This document shows, piece by piece, positions 30,782 to 42,370 of a DNA stretch of 64,000 nt. The position numbers and the translations under genes were made by a program. Position 1 is the stretch's first letter; the number at the start of each line of letters is the position of its first letter. Source of the stretch: Massilia sp. TS11 (GTDB taxonomy: Bacteria; Pseudomonadota; Gammaproteobacteria; Burkholderiales; Burkholderiaceae_D); NCBI RefSeq assembly GCF_022012445.1, contig NZ_JAKLTS010000005.1, positions 186,001 to 250,000 on the forward strand, read 5' to 3'. The notes beneath the pieces are model-generated. The model searched no databases and was not told where the DNA came from. It was given only the letters and a program-made list of their open reading frames with translations.

Positions 30782-33700
30782 ATGCGCGCCCGTTTCTTCC
30801 ATTGCTGCCTCCTCGGCCTGTTGTTTGCAGGTCTGCTCTGTGGCATCGGTGCGCGCGCGGCGGATTTGCCGCTGAACCAGATGTCCTACCAGACCTGGAG
30901 CACCGAAGGCGGCCTGCCGCAGATCTCGGTGCACGCGATGGTCGAGGACGGCGAAGGCCTGCTGTGGATCGGCACGGAAAAGGGCCTGGCGCGCTTCGAT
31001 GGCTCGCGCTTCGATGTCTTCGACCGCAGCAACACGCCGAAGCTGGCCAGCAGCTGGATCACGCGCCTGCTGCGCGACCGGCGCGACCGCATCTGGATCG
31101 CCAATCTGCGCAATCTCGTGCGTTGGGAGCAGGGCAAGTTCATCGAGCAGCCGCTCGGGACCCTGTCGCCAGGCATGATCGTCGATCTGGCCGAGGATGC
31201 CACGGGCCGCATCTGGGTCGCCGGCGACAGTTTGCTGGCTGAAAGCAAAGGCGCAATGGCCCCGGTCCCGGGCTGGGAAGGGCGGCCGCAGGCACTGTTA
31301 GCCGATGGTCCGAGCGTGTGGGTGGCGGCCCAGGGCGGTGTGCTGGCCGAATTCAAAAACGGGCACTGGACGCGGCGCAGCCATGCCGCGCTGGCCGGCC
31401 TGACCGTGGCTTCCTTGGCCAAAACCCACGGCGCCATCTGGATCGCGACCAATCGCGGCCTGTTCAAGTACGAGAACGAGGAAGTGCAGCCGGTCGTGCT
31501 GCGCAAGGGCACGCCGCCGAAAGTCACAGCCCTGAGTCTGGATGGCAAGGGCCGTCTGCTGGTGGCCACCGATGCGACCATTTATCGCATCGGCGCGAAC
31601 GGCGAGATCGAGGGCTGCGACACCACGGCGACGGGGTTTGCCGGCATCATCAGCCTGTTCACCGGGCGCGATGGCAGCTTGTGGATCGGCAGTTATCAGC
31701 AGGGCCTGCGTCATGTATTTGAAGGGCGGGCGCGCAGTCTTGGCACGCTCGAAGGCCTGCGCGATCTGCGCACCTGGAGCGTGCTGCCCACGCCTGACGG
31801 TGTTGTTGTCGGCCACAATGCCGGCTACGACCGTCTGCGCGATGGCCGTTTTGAGCCACTGGTCGGTGCCGATGCCTTGCCCGAAACCTCGGGCTACTCG
31901 GCGTTTCAGGATGCGCGCGGCCAGCTCTGGTTCGGAACGCGCGGCGCACTGGCGCGGCGCGAGGCCGATGGCAGCCTGACCAACTTCCCGCAATTTAACG
32001 GCAAGCAGATCAATGGCATGCTCCAGGATCGCTCCGGCCTGATCTGGGTGGCCAGTGGTGGCGGCCTGTTCACGATTGACGACAACGATCAGGTGCGCGA
32101 CATCGGCGAGGGCCGGGGCCTGGACGAAAAGATGGTGCGCAGCCTGATGTTCGACAGCGTCGGGGCGCTGTGGGTCGGCACCGAGCGCGGCCTGTTCCGC
32201 CAGCGCGGCAAGCGCTTCGAGCGCGTCAATCAGCTTGGCCTGGGCCAGGTATTCGTCAGCACCATGCTGCAACTGAGCGATGGCCGCATCGTCGTCGGCA
32301 CCTATGACGATGGGATGTACATCCAGGATGGCGACGGCTGGAAGCTGCTGGACAAGGCCGCCGGCCTGCCGAGCATGAGCGTGTTCTTCATGGCCGAGTA
32401 CCGCGGCTATCTGGTGGTCAGCTCGAGTGAAGGCGCCTATCGGGTGCCGATCGCGACGCTGGCGCGCAGCGAGCCGGCCGTGCGCGATCTGGAAGTGCTG
32501 CTGCTCGATCAGGGCGAGCGCCTGGGCAAGTCGCGCGTGCGCTGCTGCAATGGCGCGGGCATGGGCAAGGGCGCCATCGCGGGCGACACGCTGATGCTGC
32601 CGACCCTCTCGGGCCTGGCGATTGTGCCGCTGCATGGGGAGCGCGAATCCTTGCCCGTGGTACGCCAGCTGGTGCTGACGACCAGCGAAGGTAGTCAAAG
32701 CTCCGGCGTGCTCGATGCCGGCATGCACCTGTCGCCGATCACCCTGCCGCAAGGCGTGCGCGATATGGAAATCGGCTTTTCGGTCATCGATTTCCGGCGC
32801 GCCAATGCGCTCGCCTATCGCTACCGCCTGGTCGACTTCGACCGCGACTGGATCGAGGCCGGTTTGCAGAACAAAGGCGTGTACAACCATCTGCCTCCTG
32901 GTCGCTGGAAGCTGGAGGTGCAGGCGCGCCATCTGTATGAACCCTGGGGGCCGAGCACCCTGGTCGAGATCGTGGTGCCGGCGCGTTTTGTCGAGGGCGC
33001 GACCTTCCGTGCACTAGTGCTGCTGCTCGGTCTGGCTGCGCTGATGGCCTTGATCCGTCTGCGCGAGCGCCGTCTGTTGCGCCAGAAGAAGGAGCTGGAA
33101 ACGCTCGTGGCCGAACGCACGGCCGATCTGGAGCGCACCAACCGCACGCTGGCCGAGGCCAGTGTCACCGACACCCTGACCGGCCTGCACAACCGCCGCT
33201 TCCTGCAAGATCAGATCGACGTGCTGGTGGCGGGCACGATGCGCGCGCGGCAGGATCAGGCTGCCGACATCGTGCTTGGTCTGGCCCTGATCGACATCGA
33301 CCACTTCAAGGCTGTCAACGACACCTGGGGCCATGCCGTCGGCGATCAGGTGCTATGCCGCGTGGCCGATGCGCTGCGCAGCGTGGGCCGTGCCAGCGAT
33401 ATTCTCGTGCGCTGGGGCGGCGAGGAATTCCTGGTCGTGCTGCAGGGTACGCACCGCGACGAACTGTTGGGCATTGGCGAGCGCCTGCGCGAGGCGGTGG
33501 CGCATTCGCCGGCCAAGCCGGGCGAGCCGGGCCGCATCACGGCTTCGGTTGGCATCGTCGGCTTCCCGCTCGAACACAATACCGGGCAAGACTGGCACAC
33601 AGCCTTGGCCCTGGCCGACAAGGCCCTGTATGCGGTCAAGGAATCCGGGCGCAACCGCGTTGCCACACTTCATCTCAGCGATCCCGATCTGGCCAGCCTC

Positions 33701-33787
33701 AGCGGCCGCCAATTGATCGAACAGCTTGGCGCGCTGCAGGCCGCCGGCCGCGTGCGCCTCGAATTCGCCAGCAGCAAGGCATTCTGA
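30782..33787 (+). CDS. beta-propeller sensor diguanylate cyclase
   Basis: A 1001-residue protein. A signal peptide (LLGLLFAGLLCGIGARA) leads a long periplasmic part with two-component regulator propeller repeats (LLWIGTEKGLARFDG, LWVGTERGLFRQ, LWFGTRGALARR), then a Y_Y_Y-type Ig-like domain (about 640-735, YRYRLVDFDRDW). One membrane segment follows at about 742-760, then a coiled linker and a GGDEF domain. The signature is GGEEF (about 879) with an RASD inhibitory site five residues before it, so an active, product-inhibited cyclase is expected. The stimulus is unknown; such propellers often sense sugars or surface polymers. The ATG at 30782 is chosen because it begins the signal peptide. 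Confidence 0.9.
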   Translation: MRARFFHCCLLGLLFAGLLCGIGARAADLPLNQMSYQTWSTEGGLPQISVHAMVEDGEGLLWIGTEKGLARFDGSRFDVFDRSNTPKLASSWITRLLRDRRDRIWIANLRNLVRWEQGKFIEQPLGTLSPGMIVDLAEDATGRIWVAGDSLLAESKGAMAPVPGWEGRPQALLADGPSVWVAAQGGVLAEFKNGHWTRRSHAALAGLTVASLAKTHGAIWIATNRGLFKYENEEVQPVVLRKGTPPKVTALSLDGKGRLLVATDATIYRIGANGEIEGCDTTATGFAGIISLFTGRDGSLWIGSYQQGLRHVFEGRARSLGTLEGLRDLRTWSVLPTPDGVVVGHNAGYDRLRDGRFEPLVGADALPETSGYSAFQDARGQLWFGTRGALARREADGSLTNFPQFNGKQINGMLQDRSGLIWVASGGGLFTIDDNDQVRDIGEGRGLDEKMVRSLMFDSVGALWVGTERGLFRQRGKRFERVNQLGLGQVFVSTMLQLSDGRIVVGTYDDGMYIQDGDGWKLLDKAAGLPSMSVFFMAEYRGYLVVSSSEGAYRVPIATLARSEPAVRDLEVLLLDQGERLGKSRVRCCNGAGMGKGAIAGDTLMLPTLSGLAIVPLHGERESLPVVRQLVLTTSEGSQSSGVLDAGMHLSPITLPQGVRDMEIGFSVIDFRRANALAYRYRLVDFDRDWIEAGLQNKGVYNHLPPGRWKLEVQARHLYEPWGPSTLVEIVVPARFVEGATFRALVLLLGLAALMALIRLRERRLLRQKKELETLVAERTADLERTNRTLAEASVTDTLTGLHNRRFLQDQIDVLVAGTMRARQDQAADIVLGLALIDIDHFKAVNDTWGHAVGDQVLCRVADALRSVGRASDILVRWGGEEFLVVLQGTHRDELLGIGERLREAVAHSPAKPGEPGRITASVGIVGFPLEHNTGQDWHTALALADKALYAVKESGRNRVATLHLSDPDLASLSGRQLIEQLGALQAAGRVRLEFASSKAF

Positions 33788-33876
33788 TTTCGCCAATCCC
33801 CGCACCATTGGTCAGGCTCAAAGCTTGCGCAGTCTCGGTCGTTAAGCTTTTGGCAACGACAGCGCCGGAGGATGCG

Positions 33877-34491
33877 ATGCAACCCTCACCGATATCCCGC
33901 GACAATCTTCAGACCTATCTGTGGTTCCGCCAGGCGGCCGAGCGCGGCAATGCCTATGCCCAGCTCAATCTGGGCCTGATGTACAAAAAAGGGCGCGGCG
34001 TCGTCCGCGACGACGGACATGCCTTCCGCTGGCTGCGCAAGGCCGCGCTGCAGGGCATCGCGTTTGCCCAGAACCACCTCGGCACCATGTACTACGAAGG
34101 GGCCGGCGTGCCGCGCGACGAATGCCTGGCCGCCGAATGGTTCCGCCGCGCGGCCGAGCAGGGCGACGCCTCGGCCCAGCAGAATCTCGGTCAACTCTAC
34201 AAGCGCGGTAACGGGGTCGAGCGCAATGCGGAACTGGCCCTGGCCTGGTTCTACCGGGCCGCCGAACAGGGCCTGGCCAGCGCCCAGAACCTGTTGGGCG
34301 AATGCTATTTGCGCGGCGAAGGTGCGCCGCAGAACTTTGCTTTGGCCATGGCCTGGTTCCGTAAGGCGGCCCTGCAGGGCGACGCGGCGGCCCAGCGCAA
34401 TCTGGGCGGCATGTACGCCAAAGGCCAGGGCAGCCAGCGCGACGAAGCCCTGGCCTTGTTCTGGTGCGCGCGCGCGGCGCGCCAGCGCTAG
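33877..34491 (+). CDS. Sel1-repeat protein
   Basis: A 204-residue protein made almost wholly of five 36-residue Sel1-like repeats with the pattern AAxQGxAxAQxNLGxMYxxGxGVxRDxxxAxxWFRxA. Such alpha-solenoids are protein-binding scaffolds, often in envelope or signalling complexes. There is no signal peptide, so it is probably cytoplasmic. The start has GGAGG 5 bases upstream. It sits between two c-di-GMP genes, but no direct link is shown. Confidence 0.9.
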   Translation: MQPSPISRDNLQTYLWFRQAAERGNAYAQLNLGLMYKKGRGVVRDDGHAFRWLRKAALQGIAFAQNHLGTMYYEGAGVPRDECLAAEWFRRAAEQGDASAQQNLGQLYKRGNGVERNAELALAWFYRAAEQGLASAQNLLGECYLRGEGAPQNFALAMAWFRKAALQGDAAAQRNLGGMYAKGQGSQRDEALALFWCARAARQR

Positions 34492-34569
34492 GTCCGCCGC
34501 ACAAAAGTTCTGCACGCGAAATCTCGCATTGACGTAACATGTGCGAGACCGCAAACAATCCGTGTGCAG

Positions 34570-35190
34570 ATGAAACTTTTGACTTGCCTGCTGGCGGCCT
34601 TGGCCGCTGTTCCATCCCTGGCCGCGCCGCTGTCCGTGCAAGTGCTCGACAGCGCCGGCAAACCGGTGGCGGACGCTGTTGTCTTCGCCGAACTGGAGGG
34701 CGCCCCGGCCAAGGGCGGCGGCAAACAGGCGACGATCGAGCAGAAGGGCCTGAAGTTCATTCCCTTGGTTACGGTGGTGCAGACTGGCACCACCATCAAT
34801 TTCCCGAACAACGACAAGGTCCGGCACCACATCTATTCGTTTTCGCCGGCCCATAAGTTCGATCAAAAACTGTATTCCGGCACGGCCGCCACGCCCCAGG
34901 TGTTCGACAAGGCGGGCGTCGTTGTCCTCGGCTGCAATATTCACGACCGCATGGTGGCCTATGTGAAGGTGGTCGATACGGCGCTGTTCGCCAAGACCGA
35001 TGCCGAGGGCAAGGCCACGCTCGACATCCCGGGTGGCGGCAAGTACGCGGTGAAAGCCTGGCACTACAACCAAGCGGGCGCGGGTGCGCCGGACCAGAGC
35101 TTGACTGTGAAAGGCGCCGAGGCCTTGCCACCGCTGGTGTTCCGCACCGCCCTGAAGCCGCCGGCAAGCGAGCCGGAGCAGGGCAGCTGA
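34570..35190 (+). CDS. periplasmic cupredoxin-like protein (methylamine utilisation type)
   Basis: A 206-residue exported protein (signal MKLLTCLLAALAAVPSLAAP). The fold looks like a plastocyanin-type beta sandwich followed by a carboxypeptidase-regulatory-like part. Type 1 copper ligands are all present: His86 or His87 in NDKVRHHIY, then Cys122, His125 and Met128 in GCNIHDRM. It is annotated in related genomes as a methylamine utilisation protein, but there are no mau genes here. Its stop is one base before the ATG of the GGDEF-EAL receptor, so a joint copper or redox sensing role is an inference. A GTG at 34564 is an alternative start. Confidence 0.8.
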   Translation: MKLLTCLLAALAAVPSLAAPLSVQVLDSAGKPVADAVVFAELEGAPAKGGGKQATIEQKGLKFIPLVTVVQTGTTINFPNNDKVRHHIYSFSPAHKFDQKLYSGTAATPQVFDKAGVVVLGCNIHDRMVAYVKVVDTALFAKTDAEGKATLDIPGGGKYAVKAWHYNQAGAGAPDQSLTVKGAEALPPLVFRTALKPPASEPEQGS

Positions 35191-35191
35191 C

Positions 35192-37564
35192 ATGATCCGC
35201 TTCCGCAGCCTGGAGGCCCGCATGGCCTCCTTCTTTCTGATTCTGATCATCGCGGTCCAGCTGATCGGCCTGGTCGCAACCAAGGTCGGCATCGACAGCA
35301 ATGCGGTGCGCGCAATCTCGGCCGAACTGGCCAATGGCGAGAAGGTGTTCCGCAACCTGCTCGAGCAGAACATGCAAAAGCGCCTCGACAGCGCCAAGGT
35401 GCTGGCCCAGGACACCGCCTTCAAGCAAGCCATCGGCAATGACGAAGGGGCCGACCGCGACACGATCGAATCGGTGCTGGTCAACCACGGCCGGCGCGCC
35501 AAGGCCGCGCTGACCATGCTGATCAGTGGCGAGCGCAAAGTGCGCGTGGCCACCGGGGTGATGCAGGCCGGCGCGCTTGAAACGCAGGTCATGGGCATGC
35601 TCGACAAGGCCGACCAGCTCGACGGTGCGAGCGCCATCGGCGTCGTCGATGGCCGGCCCTACCAGATTGTGGTGATGCCGGTGAAAGCGCCGGTCACCAT
35701 CGCCTGGGTCGTGATGGGCTTTGCGATCGACAGCACGCTGGCCAACAATATGAAGGAAATCGACGCCATCGACGTCAGCCTGATGATCCATGGCCGCAAC
35801 GGCAGCTGGAATCAGGTCGGCTCGACCTTGCCGCCGGAAGCCAGCAATGAACTGGCTGCCGTGCTTGGCGGCCAGGGTCAGGCGCCGGCCGGCGCTTTCG
35901 ATCTCAAACTCAGCGACACCCAGTACCGCGCCCGCCTGCTGTCGCTGGGGGCGAATGATGAGGACACGGCCATGGTGCTGCTGGCCCGCTCGGTCGACGC
36001 TGCCATGTCGGAATACCGGGCGCTGGAGCGCCTGCTGCTGGTGCTGTCCAGCATTGGCGTCGTGCTGGCTGGGGTCGGTGCGGTCTGGATCGCCAAGCGC
36101 ATTGCCCAGCCGCTGGTGGAGCTGGCTGGCACGGCCAAGCGCCTGGAGCAGGGCGACTACGCGGGCGACATCGATGTGCGCCGCGGCGATGAGCTTGGGG
36201 CGCTGGCCAAGGCCTTCGACTCCATGCGCGACGGGATCGCCAAGCGCGAACAGGAAATCCGCCGGCTCGCTTATTGGGACACTCTGACCAATCTGCCCAA
36301 CCGCGCCCAGTTCACGCTGCTGCTGAACGACTCGATCCGCGCCGGGCGGACGGTGTTCGTCATCATGATGGACCTCGACCGCTTCAAGCACGTCAACGAC
36401 GTGATGGGCCATTCGTTTGGCGACGCGCTGCTGGGCAAGGTGGCCGAGCGCATCGGCCAGACCCTGGCCAGCACGCCGGGCGCCCAGCTGGCGCGCCTGG
36501 GCGGCGATGAGTTCGCCGTGCTGCTGCCGGGCCTGAGTCTGGAGGATGCGCGCAGCATCGCCAACCGCATTCTGGCCGCGCTCGAAGAGCCGCTGTCGAT
36601 CGAGGATCAGACCGTGGATATCGGCGCCGGCGTCGGCATCGCCGGTTTCCCGGTCCATGCGGAGGCGGGCGAAACCTTGCTGTCGATGGCCGAGGTGGCG
36701 ATGTACACGGCCAAGCTGCGCAACGATGGCGCGGTGGTCTACGACGCCGCCATCGACAAATCGAGCGCGCAGAGCCTGTCGCTGTTGACCGAGCTGCGCC
36801 ATGCGATAGAACGCCACGAGTTCCGCCTGCATGTGCAACCGAAAATCGATCTGCAGACGGGGCGCGTGGTTGGCGTCGAGGCGCTGGTGCGCTGGGTGCA
36901 TCCGGAGCGCGGCAATGTGTTCCCCGACCAGTTCATTCCGTTTGCCGAGCAGACCGGCTTTATCCGTGTGCTGACGCGCTGGGTGCTGGAACAATCGGCC
37001 CTGCTATGCCAGTCGCTGGCCGCGCAGGGGCTGAACTTGAAATTCTCGGTCAACCTGTCGACGCGCGACCTGCTCGACCAGGACCTGCCGAACAAGTTCA
37101 AAGACGTGCTGACGCGCCATAACCTGTCGCCCTCGTCGTTCTGCCTGGAGATCACCGAGAGCGCCATCATGGACGACCCGGTGCGCGCCGAGCAGACCCT
37201 GCACCGCCTGCACGCGATGGGCGTCGACCTGTCGATTGATGACTTCGGCACCGGCTACTCCTCGCTGGCCTATCTGAAGCGCCTGCCCGTGAACGAGCTG
37301 AAGATCGACAAGTCCTTCGTGCTCAATATGGAGAAGGACGTGGGCGACACCAAGATCGTGCGCTCGACGATCGACCTCGGCCACAACATGGGCCTGCGCG
37401 TGGTGGCCGAAGGCATCGAAAACGAAGCCGTCTGGCACCTGCTGGCCGAGCTTGGCTGCGACCAGGGCCAAGGCTATTACATGAGCCGTCCGATCCCCGG
37501 CGACAAGCTGGCCGACTGGGTCGCCAGCTGGCGTGCGCCGGTGGCGGCCGCCACAGCCAAATAA
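35192..37564 (+). CDS. membrane HAMP-GGDEF-EAL c-di-GMP protein
   Basis: A 790-residue receptor-type protein. A first membrane segment at about 12-30, a periplasmic sensor of about 250 residues (Cache-like in size, with no recognised motif), a second segment at about 280-300, HAMP at 300-355, GGDEF (LGGDEF, 437-441, intact) and EAL (563-565, VEALVRW, with ITESAIMDD and IDDFGTGYSS). Both catalytic signatures are intact, so it may be bifunctional or switched by its input. It is coupled to the cupredoxin gene. Confidence 0.92.
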   Translation: MIRFRSLEARMASFFLILIIAVQLIGLVATKVGIDSNAVRAISAELANGEKVFRNLLEQNMQKRLDSAKVLAQDTAFKQAIGNDEGADRDTIESVLVNHGRRAKAALTMLISGERKVRVATGVMQAGALETQVMGMLDKADQLDGASAIGVVDGRPYQIVVMPVKAPVTIAWVVMGFAIDSTLANNMKEIDAIDVSLMIHGRNGSWNQVGSTLPPEASNELAAVLGGQGQAPAGAFDLKLSDTQYRARLLSLGANDEDTAMVLLARSVDAAMSEYRALERLLLVLSSIGVVLAGVGAVWIAKRIAQPLVELAGTAKRLEQGDYAGDIDVRRGDELGALAKAFDSMRDGIAKREQEIRRLAYWDTLTNLPNRAQFTLLLNDSIRAGRTVFVIMMDLDRFKHVNDVMGHSFGDALLGKVAERIGQTLASTPGAQLARLGGDEFAVLLPGLSLEDARSIANRILAALEEPLSIEDQTVDIGAGVGIAGFPVHAEAGETLLSMAEVAMYTAKLRNDGAVVYDAAIDKSSAQSLSLLTELRHAIERHEFRLHVQPKIDLQTGRVVGVEALVRWVHPERGNVFPDQFIPFAEQTGFIRVLTRWVLEQSALLCQSLAAQGLNLKFSVNLSTRDLLDQDLPNKFKDVLTRHNLSPSSFCLEITESAIMDDPVRAEQTLHRLHAMGVDLSIDDFGTGYSSLAYLKRLPVNELKIDKSFVLNMEKDVGDTKIVRSTIDLGHNMGLRVVAEGIENEAVWHLLAELGCDQGQGYYMSRPIPGDKLADWVASWRAPVAAATAK

Positions 37565-37602
37565 TTGTTCGCGCCGCTTTCAAAAATCCAACAGATCATC
37601 GG

Positions 37603-37624
37603 GCCTGTTTCTTAGGAAACAGGC
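37603..37624. terminator. hairpin between GGDEF-EAL gene and S9 peptidase
   Basis: A perfect 9-base stem (GCCTGTTTC / GAAACAGGC) with a TTAG loop lies 38 bases past the GGDEF-EAL stop. There is no proper T run after it, so it may be a weak terminator or part of the peptidase leader. Confidence 0.5.
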
Positions 37625-37669
37625 TATCATCAGGCATTCTTTTCACTTCACCAACGAAAGAGGATGTCC

Positions 37670-39811
<2,142 letters not shown>

Positions 39812-39816
39812 TCCCC

Positions 39817-39842
39817 AAAGGCCGGCGCAAGCCGGCCTTTTT
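39817..39842 (+). terminator. S9 peptidase intrinsic terminator
   Basis: A perfect 10-base stem (AAAGGCCGGC / GCCGGCCTTT) with a GCAA tetraloop ends in a short T run, 5 bases past the stop. Confidence 0.88.
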
Positions 39843-39850
39843 ACTTCCAA

Positions 39851-39909
39851 GAAAAATGGGGTCAGACCCCATTTTTCCGGCCAGATAAATGGGGTCTGAC
39901 CCCGATTTG
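39851..39909 (+). repeat. paired-palindrome repeat, copy 3
   Basis: GGGGTCAGACCCC at 39858-39870 and GGGGTCTGACCCC at 39891-39903, again 33 bases apart, in the same orientation as copy 1. It begins 8 bases past the terminator of the S9 peptidase. Confidence 0.92.
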
Positions 39910-39972
39910 TTTGGCGGGCAAGAGCGTGTGCTTTGGGATGTTGTGACGGACCTTTTCTATTTGAAGACGGCG

Positions 39973-42369
39973 ATGAAGACTCTGATTTCCCTGATCTGCT
40001 TGAGTGGCGCACTGGCTCAGGCCGCTGAGCCGGCGGCTTTGCGTACGCTGCCGGGCTTGTTTGATGTGATGCCGGACCCGGCCGCGGGGCGCGTGCTGAT
40101 CCGCCTGAGCGAATATCACAAGCCCTTCCTGATGACGACTTCGCTGCCCTATGCGCTCGGCTCCAACGACGTGGGCCTGGACCGCAATATGCCGGCCGAG
40201 CCGCGCATCGTGCATTTCGAGAAGCATGGGCAGAAGGTGCTGCTGGTGCAGGAGAACACGCGCTTTGCCGCCAACAGCCTCGATCCGGATGAGCGCGCCG
40301 GCGCGACCCAGTCCTTCGCCGCCTCGGTGCTATGGGCCGGGCAAATTCAGTCGAGCGCGGGCGGGGCGGATGTGGTCGACCTCAGCAGCCTGCTTTTGAG
40401 CGACCGGCATGGCATCGCTGAACAGCTCGCGGCGACGGGGCAGGGCGCGTATGCGGTCGATGCCGGCCGCAGCGCCGTGCTCAGCGAGCAGGCCAAGAGC
40501 TTCCCGGACAATGTCGAACTCGAGGCGCTGCTGACCTTTTCTGGCAGCGGCAAAGGCCATTTCGTGCGCGATGTGGCCGTCGATCCCACCAGCCTGAGCC
40601 TGCGCCAGCACATCAGCTTTGTGCGCCTGCCCGACAAGGGCTATGTGCCGCGCACTTACCACCCGTATTCGGGGGGCTTCGACGTCAGCTACCTCGACTT
40701 TTCTACGCCGCTGGGCAAGGCGCTGGACGTGCACTGGCAGGTGCGCTACCGGCTCGAAAAAACCGATCCGGCCGCCGCCAGCAGCCCGGTCAAAAAGCCG
40801 ATCGTCTACTACGTCGACCGCGCCACGCCGGAACCGGTGCGCACGGCCTTGCTCGAGGGCGCGCGCTGGTGGGCCAGTGCGTTTGAGAAAGCGGGCTTCA
40901 AGGATGCCTACCGCGTCGAGATCCTGCCCGAGGGCGCGGACCCGGCTGACATCCGCTACAACGTCATCAACTGGGTGCACCGTGCCACGCGCGGCTGGTC
41001 GTATGGCTATGGGCTCAGCGATCCGCGTACGGGCGAAATCATCCGCGGCACGGTGCTGCTGGGCTCGCAACGCGTGCGCCAGGACATTCTGATTGCCGAA
41101 ACCCTGCTGGCTCCGTATGGCGGCAAGCCGGATACCATTCGTCAGCAGGCGGAGCAGATGGCCTTGGCGCGGCTGCGCCAGCTGGCCGCGCACGAGGTCG
41201 GCCATACGCTCGGCTTCAATCACAATTTCGCGGCGAGCCGCCACGGCAATGGCTCGGTGATGGACTATCCGCACCCGCTGCTGAGTCTGAGCGGCGACGG
41301 CCAGATCACGCTGACCAATGCCTATGGCGTTGGCGTCGGGCCGTGGGATGAGTACATCGTGCAAGCCATCTATGGCCAGTACGCGGACGAGGCCGCTGGT
41401 CTGCAAGCCTTGCGCAATGCGGCGCGCGCCAAGGGCATGGCCTATGTGGCCGATGGCGAGGCACGCTCGACCGGTTCGGTCCATCCGGACGGCATCCTGT
41501 GGGACTTCGGCCCTGATTCGATCGCGACCTGGGACCGCATGATGGCGATTCGCGCCAAGGGCCTGCAGCAGTTCAGCATGCAGGTGCTGCCGCCGGAGCG
41601 CGATACGGGCCAGATCGAGGCGCGTCTGGTGCCGGTCTACCTGTTGCACCGCTACCAGGCCGAGGCGCTGGCGCGTCTGATCGGTGGCGCCAGCTTCGAC
41701 AACAGCACGGCCGGTGAAGTGCAGGCGGGCATGGCCAAGGCAGGCAGCCGCCCGGTGGCTGCGGCCACCCAGCGCGCCGCCCTGACGCGTCTGGCCGATA
41801 GCTTGAAGGCCGAGCAGCTGGCCCTGCCGCCAAACGTGCTCGATATCCTGACCCCGCCCGGCACGGGTTTCGCCCGCAACCGCGAATATTTCAGCACGCG
41901 TATGAATAGCGTATTCGATGCCTTTGCCGCCGTCGAGGCGGCGGCCGGCCATGTCGGCAGCTTCCTGTTCGACAGCGCGCGTCTGAACCGCCTGGCCTGG
42001 CAGCAGGCGCGCGATCCGGCCCAGCCGGGCGTGCAGGAAGTGGTCGATGCGGTGCTGGCGGCGACCTGGAAGCGCGAGACCATCCCGGCCAGCGTGACGG
42101 CCGGCGAGGCCGTGCAACTGGCAGCCAACTGGACGGTGCTCGATGGTCTGCTGCAGGCGCTCGATAGCCGCGCCCTGCATGCGCCGGTGGACGCCAGCCT
42201 GCGTCAGCAGCTGGCGGGTCTGGCCGAGTGGCTGGGCAGCCATCCGGCCAAGGGTGGGGTTGGCGCCAGCCGCAAGCAGGCGCGCGAGCAGATTCTGGCC
42301 TACCTGAACGATCCGGCCCGCCTGAAGCTGCGCGCCGCGCCGACCGTGCCGCCGGGCGCGCCGATCTGA
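39973..42369 (+). CDS. exported zinc-dependent metalloprotease (DUF5117/DUF4953 type)
   Basis: A 798-residue exported protein (signal MKTLISLICLSGALAQA). The zinc motif HEVGHTLGFNH starts at His407 (ligands His407, His411, His417), with a downstream SVMDYPHP as the Met-turn, so it is a metzincin. Around it the DUF5117 and DUF4953 style segments (YYVDRATPEPVRTALLEGARWWASAFEKAGF, GWSYGYGLSDPRTGEIIRG) are typical of these large bacterial proteases. The natural substrate is unknown. The ATG chosen starts the signal peptide; the frame is open upstream into repeat copy 3. Confidence 0.9.
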   Translation: MKTLISLICLSGALAQAAEPAALRTLPGLFDVMPDPAAGRVLIRLSEYHKPFLMTTSLPYALGSNDVGLDRNMPAEPRIVHFEKHGQKVLLVQENTRFAANSLDPDERAGATQSFAASVLWAGQIQSSAGGADVVDLSSLLLSDRHGIAEQLAATGQGAYAVDAGRSAVLSEQAKSFPDNVELEALLTFSGSGKGHFVRDVAVDPTSLSLRQHISFVRLPDKGYVPRTYHPYSGGFDVSYLDFSTPLGKALDVHWQVRYRLEKTDPAAASSPVKKPIVYYVDRATPEPVRTALLEGARWWASAFEKAGFKDAYRVEILPEGADPADIRYNVINWVHRATRGWSYGYGLSDPRTGEIIRGTVLLGSQRVRQDILIAETLLAPYGGKPDTIRQQAEQMALARLRQLAAHEVGHTLGFNHNFAASRHGNGSVMDYPHPLLSLSGDGQITLTNAYGVGVGPWDEYIVQAIYGQYADEAAGLQALRNAARAKGMAYVADGEARSTGSVHPDGILWDFGPDSIATWDRMMAIRAKGLQQFSMQVLPPERDTGQIEARLVPVYLLHRYQAEALARLIGGASFDNSTAGEVQAGMAKAGSRPVAAATQRAALTRLADSLKAEQLALPPNVLDILTPPGTGFARNREYFSTRMNSVFDAFAAVEAAAGHVGSFLFDSARLNRLAWQQARDPAQPGVQEVVDAVLAATWKRETIPASVTAGEAVQLAANWTVLDGLLQALDSRALHAPVDASLRQQLAGLAEWLGSHPAKGGVGASRKQAREQILAYLNDPARLKLRAAPTVPPGAPI

Positions 42370-42370
42370 A

